Shown one piece after another: positions 1-8,100 of a stretch of DNA of 11,830 nt. The translations under genes were made by a program, and so were the position numbers. The notes below the pieces were generated by a model. It was not told where the DNA came from and did no database searches. It saw nothing but the letters and a program-made list of their open reading frames with translations. The stretch comes from Gammaproteobacteria bacterium. Lineage in GTDB: Bacteria > Pseudomonadota > Gammaproteobacteria > Pseudomonadales > Azotimanducaceae. The DNA is taken from NCBI GenBank assembly GCA_030432795.1, contig JAUILW010000063.1:1-11830 (forward strand), read 5' to 3'. How positions within the stretch are numbered: the stretch's first letter is position 1; each line of letters opens with the position of its first letter.

Positions 1-1241
1 ACAGACCCACCCACACCGCTGCCGGATGTCGCGGCGCTGACTCTGCCACCTTGTGTGATGGTCACGTTTGCTGCGCGCAACGCCACATCGCCTGCCCTGC
101 CACTCCCCGACGAACTGGTTGAGAGTGTCGCGTTGTCGGCGAGCATCACAGCGCCCGCCTCGATCTGCAGCGACCCGGCCGGCGCACCGCCAAGTGCCCG
201 GCTGGAAATACCGGTACCCGCGCCCTCCAACCGCAGCTCGCCACCGACCTGCAAACGAAGATCGCTGCCGACCGTATCGCCACCACCCAACCGGTCGCTC
301 GTCAGGCGTGCGCCTTCCATCAACAACGCATCACCGCTCACCGCCAGATCCACGCCAACATCGGCTCCGTCTCCGTACGCGTCTGCAAATATGAAGCCGC
401 CATCCATCGTAAACTGCTGGCCACGGATATAGACGGGGCCGTTAGGGCCATCGGGCGGATTGGACGTATCGACATTCGCTCGCAAGCGCCCATCCACCAC
501 ACGCAGGTCCGCCAGGGATTCGAGCGACAGGCTGATCGCCGCACCTGGACCCGACTGCTGCAGGAGGGGCGGACCATCACCAAGCACAACCAGTCCGTCC
601 GACGCCGCCACAAGATCCACACGCCCTCCGGGCGCGTAGAGCGTCGGCGAGCGCAGGTCAATGGCGCCACCAACCAGTGATATGCGCTGCGCCTGAATCT
701 GGCCGTGCACAGTGAGAGCGCCGGGCTCGTCCAGGAACCCGAAAGCCGTGGGTTCGGCAATCGACAACTGGGCGGGTGCGCTCGGCACAGCTTCATAGTC
801 AATCCCATCCGAGAACTGCAGGACCCCGGCAGACGACAGATAGAACCCGTTGGGCACGTCAATCTGCGCGTTCGGTCCAACCGCGAAACCGGACGGATTG
901 AACAGATAGATCGAAACGTTGGGAATGGTGCTGCCGAGCGCGCCCTCGATGGTCGACATCAGCCCACCCGTCACGCGGCCTACCACACGCGCAACATCGT
1001 CGGGCCCGCTAAACGTCAGGGACTCATCCTGAGCCACGTTGAAAACTTCGAAGCTATGAAACAGGTTCTGCCCAACCTGTGTACCCCATGGCGCCCCGAT
1101 TTCCATGTCGCCCGACATCTGCCCCGTCGGACCGACCGTGCCATCGAACAATACTTCTGCGGTGGTGGCGGCCGACGCGCCCAACATCACGGTCAGCATC
1201 CAAAAAGACCGGCAAAGGCTGAACCGACCGCCGTGCCACAT
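1..1241 (-). CDS. Two-partner secretion exoprotein (TpsA), filamentous haemagglutinin N-terminal domain; C-terminus cut by window edge
   Basis: This frame is open on the minus strand from the start to the left edge, giving about 413 residues with no stop, so the gene continues outside the window. Two in-frame ATGs exist, at 1247 and 1241. The Shine-Dalgarno GGGAAGGA lies only 1 nt from the first but 7 nt from the second, so I chose 1241; an in-frame TAA at 1265-1263 blocks any upstream extension. Residues 1-28 form a signal peptide (hydrophobic WMLTVMLGASAATTA). Residues ~30-145 match the TPS/haemagglutination-activity domain: NLFHSF at 59-64, RVTGG at 89-93, STIPN at 104-108, and NPSGF at 115-119, a variant of the NPNG motif. 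After ~170 the sequence becomes Gly/Asp/Leu-rich and repetitive, as in beta-helical adhesin shafts. Family knowledge: such proteins cross the outer membrane through a TpsB partner, and one is encoded at 3397-5109. Whether it is an adhesin, haemolysin or toxin carrier depends on the missing C-terminus. Confidence 0.9.
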   Translation of the reverse strand, partial: MWHGGRFSLCRSFWMLTVMLGASAATTAEVLFDGTVGPTGQMSGDMEIGAPWGTQVGQNLFHSFEVFNVAQDESLTFSGPDDVARVVGRVTGGLMSTIEGALGSTIPNVSIYLFNPSGFAVGPNAQIDVPNGFYLSSAGVLQFSDGIDYEAVPSAPAQLSIAEPTAFGFLDEPGALTVHGQIQAQRISLVGGAIDLRSPTLYAPGGRVDLVAASDGLVVLGDGPPLLQQSGPGAAISLSLESLADLRVVDGRLRANVDTSNPPDGPNGPVYIRGQQFTMDGGFIFADAYGDGADVGVDLAVSGDALLMEGARLTSDRLGGGDTVGSDLRLQVGGELRLEGAGTGISSRALGGAPAGSLQIEAGAVMLADNATLSTSSSGSGRAGDVALRAANVTITQGGRVSAATSGSGVGGS

Positions 1242-1248
1242 GAACATA

Positions 1249-1256
1249 TCCTTCCC
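1249..1256 (-). promoter_or_regulatory. Ribosome binding site of the TpsA exoprotein gene
   Basis: The minus-strand sequence GGGAAGGA sits 7 nt before the ATG at 1241 and only 1 nt before the ATG at 1247. The spacing favours 1241 as the initiator. Confidence 0.6.
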
Positions 1257-1279
1257 GAACCCTTACCGGATCATCCAGC

Positions 1280-3400
1280 GTGAAACGTTCTGGCGCAACC
1301 CGCCCGCGGAGCATTGCTGGCATCGCGGCAACGCATGCGGTAGAAAAGCCCAGGGAGGAACCGAACATCGCCACCAAGCTCTCAACGCGCAGGCGCTGCC
1401 GTGCGCTTTCACTGCTCGTGCCCCTGTTGTGCTCAGCAGTCGCTCTTGCCGACGGTTCCGCGCGCGATGCGGGATTTGCGTTGATGGCGCAAGGCCGCTT
1501 CCAGGAAGCGGCGCTGGCATTTCAAACCGCGGTATCGGAGGCCGAGGGCGCAACGCAGCAAGTGGCAGTGCTGATCGATCTGGGAGCGGCACAAGCCGAA
1601 GCAATGCGCGATGACGCCGCGCTCGCTGCCTTTCGACGTGCCGCTGAGATTGCGCGCCAGGAGGGTCTGGATGGGCAGGCCCTTCGAGCGGAACACAACG
1701 TTCTCAAACTGCACATGCTGAATCTCGAGTTTCCACCCATCGTGCGCACATTCGGTCAGCACGTAGACAACATACTGGCGCTCGAGGGTGATGACCGACA
1801 GGGTCTGCTCATTGCCGCGATGAGCCTGGCGTTGGAATTTGAAACACAGTTTTTTGAAGATGAGTCCGTGCGCACGGCGATGCTGATGGCAGCCAACGCA
1901 GCGATAGCGGAGATCGGGCAGGTTACGGATCCTTCCACCGCCTCCTGGGCCTACGGACTGATGGGCACGGCCCATGAGCGGACACGCAACCCTGCACAAG
2001 CCATCAGATTCACCACGCAGGCGCTGAGGCTTGCGCATGAAGCAGGCGATCCGGCTGCGATATTCCGCTGGGAATGGCAGTCTGCCCGCCTCGCCAGAGA
2101 TGCCGGGAATGCGCAAGGCGCACGCCTGGCGTACGCGCGCGCCATCGAAGCGCTAAACACTGCCCGCCGCTCGATCCCACCGGGCACCAGAAACTTCTAC
2201 GAGCGATGGGCGGCACCGCTGTACCGCGAGTTTGCCGACCTGGCGCTAGCCATTGCCACCACTGTCACCGTTCAGGACGCGCGCCAACAACTCCTGGAGC
2301 AGGCACGCCAAACACTTGAGCAAGCCAAACAGGCCGAAGTGGAAAACTACCTGGAGCGGGAGTGCGTTGCACAACCCCGTGCGGACACCGCACAAGCTAC
2401 CGGACAGCGGACCGCGGTGCTGTACCCCGTGAAGCTGACAGACCGTCTTGTGGTGCTTCTGGAAGTAGAGGGTACGTTGGAGGCCCACGTGACGGCTGTT
2501 TCGGATCGGGACTGGCTACGTACCATACGCAGCCTTCGAAACAGGCTCGAGCAGCCGCACTCCGGCAACGCGCTGACGGAGGATGCGAGGCGCCTGTTCG
2601 ATTGGCTCATCAGGCCGGTGATGACAACACTGAAGGCGCGGAACATCGATACGCTGGCAACCCTGCCTGAGGGCGCTTTGCGCACCATACCGCTCAGCGC
2701 CCTCCACGATGGCGAGCGCTACCTGATCGAGCACTTCGCGATTGCCACAACGCCAGCCCTCAGTCTCACTGAGCAGCGAGCGCTGGACGACACCGGACAA
2801 AAGCAGACTCTGGCAGGCGGCCTGACACAATCCGTGAGTGGGTTTGTCGCACTGCCAAACGTGCAGCGCGAGATGGACCTGCTCGCCGGACGCACGCGAG
2901 CCAGGCCTTTCCTGGATGATCAGTTTGTCAAAGCACGCATGTCAGCGGAGGTTGCACAGAACGACTACGCAATCGCCCACTTCGCTACGCACGGCAAGTT
3001 CGAGGCGGACCACGAAGACTCTTTCATTCTTCTTTTTGATGCGCGCTGGTCCCTGAGCGAGATTCAGACGGCGCTGCGGGAGCGCCAGCAACGACTCGGT
3101 ACGCCTCTGGACCTCCTGGTACTGAGCGCATGTGAGACTGCGGCGGGAAACGACCGTGCGGCTCTGGGCCTCGCGGGCGTAGCCGTGCAGGCAGGAGCGC
3201 GAAGCGCACTGGCGTCGCTGTGGTCCGTGAGCGATGAAGCAACTGCCGATCTGATGGACCGCTTCTATACCGGCTATCTGCAGGACGGCCTGGGCAAAGC
3301 CCACAGTCTGCGTCGGGCGCAGCTGGCATTGATCGGCGACGACCGCTTCTCCCACCCGGCGTTCTGGGCACCGTATCTGCTGGTGGGGGATTGGCATTGA
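1280..3400 (+). CDS. Exported TPR protein with C-terminal CHAT (caspase-like) protease domain
   Basis: This is a predicted periplasmic clan-CD cysteine protease of the CHAT family. Numbering is from GTG 1280, the first conventional start (706 aa). A likelier initiator is ATC at 1367, which has a strong SD and would place the signal peptide right at the N-terminus: basic TRRRCR, hydrophobic ALSLLVPLLCSAVALA, cleavage near 57. Residues 62-90 and 96-128 look like TPR helices, as do stretches around 221-290. A Gln/Glu-rich helix at ~332-360 ends in NYLERECV, a linker typical just before CHAT domains. The CHAT domain spans ~410-706: LPEGALRTIPLSALHDG, then catalytic HFATHG (His571) and LSACETA (Cys618), and a C-terminal FWAPYLLVGDW. 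The dyad is intact, so activity is expected. The stop overlaps the TpsB start by 4 nt. The target is unknown; the TpsA product in transit through the periplasm is a plausible one (inference). Confidence 0.9.
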   Translation: MKRSGATRPRSIAGIAATHAVEKPREEPNIATKLSTRRRCRALSLLVPLLCSAVALADGSARDAGFALMAQGRFQEAALAFQTAVSEAEGATQQVAVLIDLGAAQAEAMRDDAALAAFRRAAEIARQEGLDGQALRAEHNVLKLHMLNLEFPPIVRTFGQHVDNILALEGDDRQGLLIAAMSLALEFETQFFEDESVRTAMLMAANAAIAEIGQVTDPSTASWAYGLMGTAHERTRNPAQAIRFTTQALRLAHEAGDPAAIFRWEWQSARLARDAGNAQGARLAYARAIEALNTARRSIPPGTRNFYERWAAPLYREFADLALAIATTVTVQDARQQLLEQARQTLEQAKQAEVENYLERECVAQPRADTAQATGQRTAVLYPVKLTDRLVVLLEVEGTLEAHVTAVSDRDWLRTIRSLRNRLEQPHSGNALTEDARRLFDWLIRPVMTTLKARNIDTLATLPEGALRTIPLSALHDGERYLIEHFAIATTPALSLTEQRALDDTGQKQTLAGGLTQSVSGFVALPNVQREMDLLAGRTRARPFLDDQFVKARMSAEVAQNDYAIAHFATHGKFEADHEDSFILLFDARWSLSEIQTALRERQQRLGTPLDLLVLSACETAAGNDRAALGLAGVAVQAGARSALASLWSVSDEATADLMDRFYTGYLQDGLGKAHSLRRAQLALIGDDRFSHPAFWAPYLLVGDWH
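1352..1360 (+). promoter_or_regulatory. Strong Shine-Dalgarno facing an ATC codon in the CHAT gene
   Basis: AGGGAGGAA at 1352-1360 contains a GGAGG core at 1354-1358, 8 nt before the in-frame ATC at 1367. It is the best ribosome binding site near the 5' end of this gene. No ATG, GTG or TTG follows it at suitable spacing in any frame. See the CHAT CDS and the finding on AUC initiation. Confidence 0.5.
3382..3390 (+). promoter_or_regulatory. Ribosome binding site of the TpsB gene, inside the CHAT gene
   Basis: GGTGGGGGA lies within the last codons of the CHAT gene, 6 nt before TTG at 3397 and directly abutting TTG at 3391. The spacing favours 3397. With that start the TTGA overlap (3397-3400) joins the initiator to the upstream stop, an arrangement typical of translational coupling. 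Confidence 0.5.
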
Positions 3401-5109
3401 AGTCGCTGTGCATTGGCGTTACCGCACTTGCCCTGTTGAGCGGGACCGCGGCCATCGCGGCCGACCGTCCCGTGCAACATACCCCGCTCGAAGTCACGAC
3501 TGCGCCGCGAGACGGCAAACAGGTGTTGCATTTGCCCACCGTGGACACGCTGCCGGTGGGCGCGCCCTCTGCCCTGGCCGTGCAGATAGAGCGCATCACG
3601 CTGCAGGGTGTCACCGTCCTGCCTGAAGAGACTTACCGTGCGATCATCGAACCATACGAACATCGAGTGCTGACGAGCTACGACCTCGACACGCTCAGAC
3701 ACCAACTGACGAGCATGTTCATCGATGCCGGATACATCAGCTCAGGGGTCATCATTCCGGATCAGGCCCTCACCGACGGCAATCTGAAGTTCAAGGCCGT
3801 CGAAGGCCGCTTGCGCGACGTGCGCATTCGCGCTTCGCACGGTCTGTCCCACCGCTACCTTGCGGGACGCCTCGATGCACCTACCGATGAGCCGGTAAAC
3901 GTGCAGGCCCTGACCCGCGCCATCGCGCGGCTGCAATCCGATACGCGGGTTGAGCGCGTCTCGGCTCGTCTGATACCCGCCCCCGGTCAGGGTGAGGCAC
4001 TGCTCGAAGTGGACGTGATCGAGTCAGCACACCGGCGGCTGGTGCTGCAAGCCGACAACCACCGTACTGAAAGCGTCGGTGCCGAGCGTCTGACAATCAC
4101 GCTCGCCAACGACAGCTTTCTGGGGCACGGCGACAGCCTGGAGTTATCAGTGGGTGCGAGCACCGGCAGTCTCACTGGCTCCAGCCGATACGAGATGCCG
4201 CTGTCGAGCCGCTGGCGATTTCTGGCTTACGGATCCCGAAGCGACGCAGACATCATCGAGGCGCCTTTCGACGATCTCGACATCGAGAGCACGACCGACA
4301 CTGCCGGGCTGGGCCTGCTACGGCAACTGCTGCGCGAAAGCGATGTTGATGCTGCATTGACCGCGGGCTTCGAGTATCGCTCGAGCCGCTCTGAACTCCT
4401 CGGCTTGCCGTTTTCCCTGGCCCCCGGCTCGGTGGATGGCGAAAGCGACGTCCGTGTCGCATATCTCACGCTCGACTGGGCTCTGCGCACCGCAACTCAG
4501 GCTCTGGCCTTGCGCACTTCGCTACGACGAGGCCTGGACGTGTGGGATGCAACCCGGCGGCCTGCCGGCGCGCCGATCGACGCCGACGGGCAGTTCACGA
4601 GCCTGCTGGGCCAGGCGCGCTACGTCCGGCGCATTGGCGAGCAGATACAGCTCGATCTTCGCCTGCTGGCACAACGCGCGAAGGATCCACTGCTGTCACT
4701 GGAAAAGCTGGCAATAGGCGGATCGACCACCGTGCGCGGCCATAGGGAAAACCTTCTGGTACGGGACAATGGCTGGGCTGGTGCGGTTGAACTGCGCTGG
4801 CAACCGCCTGAAATGCGGGGCGTACCCGGCACGCTGACCTTCAGCGCTTTCCTGGACGGCGGCAGTTCATGGGATGAGCAGAACACCGCCGTCAGCAGCC
4901 TCGTACGCGATACTTCCGATCGCCGCACGATCGCAGCCGTTGGCATGGGCGCCACCTGGCAGCCCTCGCCTGCATGGCGTATAGCTGTCGAGTATGCCCA
5001 GGATGTTTACGACAACTTCGACCGAGACGATCCTCGCGACGGCTTCAGCGAGCGCGGCCTGCAGGACCGGGGACTGCACTTCGCGATCAGCTACACCAGA
5101 CGTTTTTAA
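3397..5109 (+). CDS. ShlB/FhaC/HecB-family outer-membrane two-partner secretion transporter (TpsB)
   Basis: This is the outer-membrane POTRA/beta-barrel pore that secretes a TpsA exoprotein, probably the one encoded divergently at 1-1241. Two in-frame TTG codons (3391, 3397) are the only plausible starts; 3397 has better SD spacing and a 4-nt overlap with the CHAT stop, giving 570 aa. Numbered from 3391: signal peptide ~1-24 (CIGVTALALLSGTAAIA); a linker that could hold the H1 plug helix; POTRA 1 at ~63-145 (IERITLQGVTVLPEETY, and DAGYISSGVIIPDQ with the usual NLKFKAVEGRL end); POTRA 2 at ~150-215; then a barrel of alternating amphipathic strands. The conserved L6-loop motif of the Omp85/TpsB superfamily, VRG[YF], appears as VRGH at 448-451. 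The chain ends in Phe (YTRRF), as expected for BAM-dependent barrel insertion. Length fits the family (~550-580 aa). Confidence 0.95.
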   Translation: MKSLCIGVTALALLSGTAAIAADRPVQHTPLEVTTAPRDGKQVLHLPTVDTLPVGAPSALAVQIERITLQGVTVLPEETYRAIIEPYEHRVLTSYDLDTLRHQLTSMFIDAGYISSGVIIPDQALTDGNLKFKAVEGRLRDVRIRASHGLSHRYLAGRLDAPTDEPVNVQALTRAIARLQSDTRVERVSARLIPAPGQGEALLEVDVIESAHRRLVLQADNHRTESVGAERLTITLANDSFLGHGDSLELSVGASTGSLTGSSRYEMPLSSRWRFLAYGSRSDADIIEAPFDDLDIESTTDTAGLGLLRQLLRESDVDAALTAGFEYRSSRSELLGLPFSLAPGSVDGESDVRVAYLTLDWALRTATQALALRTSLRRGLDVWDATRRPAGAPIDADGQFTSLLGQARYVRRIGEQIQLDLRLLAQRAKDPLLSLEKLAIGGSTTVRGHRENLLVRDNGWAGAVELRWQPPEMRGVPGTLTFSAFLDGGSSWDEQNTAVSSLVRDTSDRRTIAAVGMGATWQPSPAWRIAVEYAQDVYDNFDRDDPRDGFSERGLQDRGLHFAISYTRRF

Positions 5110-5167
5110 GTGTTCAATAAAGTTGCGTACGGTATGCTGAGCCGATAATGATTCGCGGGGAAGTATC
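5110..5167 (+). promoter_or_regulatory. Short gap before the large C13-like gene, with possible -10 element and SD
   Basis: The 58-bp gap is AT-richer than its surroundings. GATAAT at 5144-5149 matches five of six -10 consensus bases, and TTGCGT lies 15 nt upstream as a poor -35 at short spacing. GGGGAAG at 5157-5163 is a good SD; its GGGGA core (5157-5161) ends 6 nt before ATG 5168. I see no hairpin with a T-tract, so read-through from the CHAT-TpsB pair is possible, with or without an internal promoter. Confidence 0.35.
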
Positions 5168-8100
5168 ATGGCGGCACGCCCGCGTCTGCGCTATTGCGGC
5201 ATCGTTGTAGTACTGCTCGCGCTCGTCGCCCAGACGCAAGCACAGGAACGTGTGCTGCATGTGTCGAAATGGCTCTCGTCAGGCGGACAGTCCACAGCAT
5301 CAGGCAGCGGTAACCGCTTTTTCGAGCTCCGGGTGAACCAACCCGGCGAGGTCCGCATCGAGCTCGCCTCGACAGCAGACAGCTTCGTCGTGCTCACCAG
5401 TGCCGCCGGAGCGGTGCTCGCCAGCAACGACAATTACATCCCTGGTTCGGGCAACCTTGACGCACGCATCGTCCGGGCGCTCGAAGCCGGAACGTACGGA
5501 ATTGTCGCCGGCACAAGCACCGGCGGAGTAGAGGCTTCATTCACGCTGGAAGTCACCGCGCCGGATACGCCCGAGCTACGCATCGTCGACTCGGTAAACG
5601 TTCCCACGCCTACCCGTCTGCACGGCCTGTGGCGTAACTCAGCCGGGCAGCAAACGGAAAGGCAGGGCAACCCACATATCCTGTTCAATGCCTCTGGCAC
5701 TGTGTCGATCGACCTCATCTCTGCTACCGATGCTGAACTCAAACTCCGCAATCCGGACGACTTTCAGTTTTTCGACGACGACGCGGACAGCGGCCTACGC
5801 ACCAACCCGAGCCTTCAGGGCGAGCTCGACGGCCGCTACGAGCTGATCCTGGCCACGCGCGCGAACGACGTGCACAGTCCCTGGGAGCTGATCGTGCATG
5901 CAGATCAGTTCGAACTGATCAGTATCGACTCCGATCATGACGGCCAACCTGATGCTGCGGATGACACGCCGTTCTACGCCGAGGATCGCCCTCAGGTGCG
6001 GCGGGTAGGCCAGGTGGATACGGCATCATTCAACGATGTCGCAGGGCCGTTCCTGGCCCGTGCTACCCAAAGCGGCGAAACCGAGCTGCACAACGGCCCG
6101 TGGAACACAGAGCATCGCATGTTCAAAGCGTGGCGACGTGTGGCGACCCCATCGATCTGCAGCAACCAGGCTTTCTGCAACCCGGCAGTGAGCCTCGACA
6201 CCCTGGCGCTTGCGAGACCAGGTCTTGCGCTGGTGGATCTTTACGAGCGCTCCGGGGATGGCTTTGTATTCCGCCAACAGCTCGAAGACGACATCAACGA
6301 TGCCGGGTCCCGTTTCGGGGAGGTGCTGGCCATCAACGGGGATGTGCTGGCCGTCCATTCCAACGCCACCGGCTCGGAAGCTCCGCCGCCATTTCTCTGG
6401 CTCTTCGACAGAGTAACCGGTGCACAACCGCTGTGGCGCAACGGCTACGTGGAAGAAGCGGATGTAACTGCTTTCGAGATTCCAGCACGCAACCGTGTGG
6501 TTGCGACGCTGCGCAACGGCAATCGTGTGTACGCCGAGAATGACCCCGCCAACGGATGGGGGCCCGCTGCACCCTTCGAAAACAGCTTCGATCTCGATCT
6601 TTCCGGCGTGACATTCAACCCCGCCGAGTTCTGTGCGCACCACCTGTCGGGCGAACTCGTGGCAGCGCGAACCTGCAATGGTGACAGGGTGGAGGTGTTC
6701 CGCCGGCAGGCCGACGGCACCTGGGCCGGCGTCACCGCGTTCCTGCAGCTTCGACGCGGTGCCGGGGCATGGGGGGCCATTCGGCTGGCCCCTGACCATG
6801 ACAACCTGACCACCTATCTGTATGCCGAGGATCTCAACGCGGGTCGGGTAGAAGTGTTCCACATCGGTCCAGCAGCGCCCGATTTTACTGCCTGGCGGCC
6901 AACACCGGGGAATGCCCGCTTCCCGGGGTCGGTGTACGGGCGCGCGGGCTGGCCGGCGCTGTTCGGCGACTTCGGCGCGGGCAGTGGGGCATTCATCTAT
7001 CGCTCCCTCGATGAGGGCCTCACCTGGCAGCCGGCAAGCACCACGCCGAGCGAGTTTCTCGACCCGTTCGACAACCCGTTCACCCCCGATATTCGCAATG
7101 TGGTCCTGGACCCGCAGCGTCCTGATAACGTGTTCGCCTACGGCGTCGAATACTTCAACCGAACAGAAGCGGAGTCGTACGGCTATGTTTTCCGCTCCAC
7201 GGATGGCGGGCTGTCATTTGATGTGGTGCTGAATCGTGCGCCACGAGGTGATGGCAGCGGCACCGGTGCGTTCGACCTGATCGACGGCGTGCTCTATGCC
7301 GGGACCCAGGGCGGGGCGTACGTTTCCTCAGATCAGGGGGCCACCTGGACCAATACATCTTTCGGCGCTTCCTGTGCCATCGTCAACGGCTGGTTTGCAG
7401 TCGATGGCCTCGTGATCGCAGCCAGCCGCCTGTCGTCTCTATGCGGCGCACCGGTACACGCATCGATCGATCAGGGCAGAAGCTGGTTCGCGTTGAACGC
7501 CGGTCTGCCTGGAGATCTTACCGATGCTGCGATCTACGAAGATCCAAACGACCCGAACACGCTGTACTTGTACGCGAGCCGAAACGGCTCGACGTATCGC
7601 CTGGCAGAGGATCGCCGCGGCTGGACGCTTGTCGAGAGCAACGGCAAGGCCGTCCCTTCGCTGAAGCGCGAGCGTCTACTGACAAGCACGAAAACGGCCA
7701 TCAACAGCTTCGGCGCCGACTCTTTTTCGCCTAGACAAACGCACACACGATCTTCGGAAGCAACAGATGAGAACTCCCAGGAAGGCCTCTACCGCGCGCC
7801 TTTCGACCGGGCTGTGGCAGAGACCGACGGGCGACGCCTGATCGGTCTGCACGTGAACATCGACGGACGCTCCGAGCTGGTCAGTCGACAGCTGCCGCGG
7901 GTGGACATTCCGCTACGCACGCGCCAGGCGCAATGGCGCGTTACACCCTACCCAACCACGGACGTGCAGCTGCGCTATGCGCTCTCCGAAAGTTGCGACA
8001 CCGCTACCGCGTGGACGAGCACTCGCAGCACACGTATCGCTCCGACACTCGCGGACGGCAGGCACACACTATGCGTACAGCAAAGGTTCGGCGCCACGTG

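Larger units (their letters stand above)
1242..1366. promoter_or_regulatory. Divergent control region between TpsA and the CHAT gene
   Basis: If the CHAT protein starts at the SD-supported ATC at 1367, about 125 bp separate the two divergent coding regions, enough for back-to-back promoters. If it starts at GTG 1280, only 38 bp remain. I find no strong sigma-70 site. On the minus strand a weak TTGCGC followed 17 nt later by GATGAT could drive TpsA. On the plus strand TTGCTG lies upstream of a poor GGTAGA-like element. No operator-like palindrome stands out. Shared control of the exoprotein and of the CHAT-TpsB pair is an inference from the head-to-head layout. Confidence 0.3.

Noticed and set aside
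338..880. Open frame of 180 codons on the minus strand
   Set aside because: It overlaps the TpsA coding frame, which reads through this stretch with clear TPS-domain and beta-helix sequence. The translation of this frame is Arg/Ser/Trp-rich with no recognisable domain.
705..1283. Open frame of 192 codons on the plus strand
   Set aside because: It lies opposite the conserved TPS domain, with no SD or known domain. High GC content makes long spurious frames common.
1280..3400. CHAT gene as a CRISPR type III-E (Craspase) component
   Set aside because: It has TPR plus CHAT domains, but there is no CRISPR array or gRAMP/Cas7-11 gene in the window, and it carries an export signal.
5110..5167. Intrinsic terminator after the TpsB gene
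   Set aside because: TTTTTAAG at 5103-5110 is T-rich, but no GC-rich stem precedes it.
6026..6862. Open frame of 278 codons on the minus strand
   Set aside because: It is antisense to the middle of the giant exported protein, whose own frame continues with recognisable repeats on both sides. No domain or signal is visible in it.
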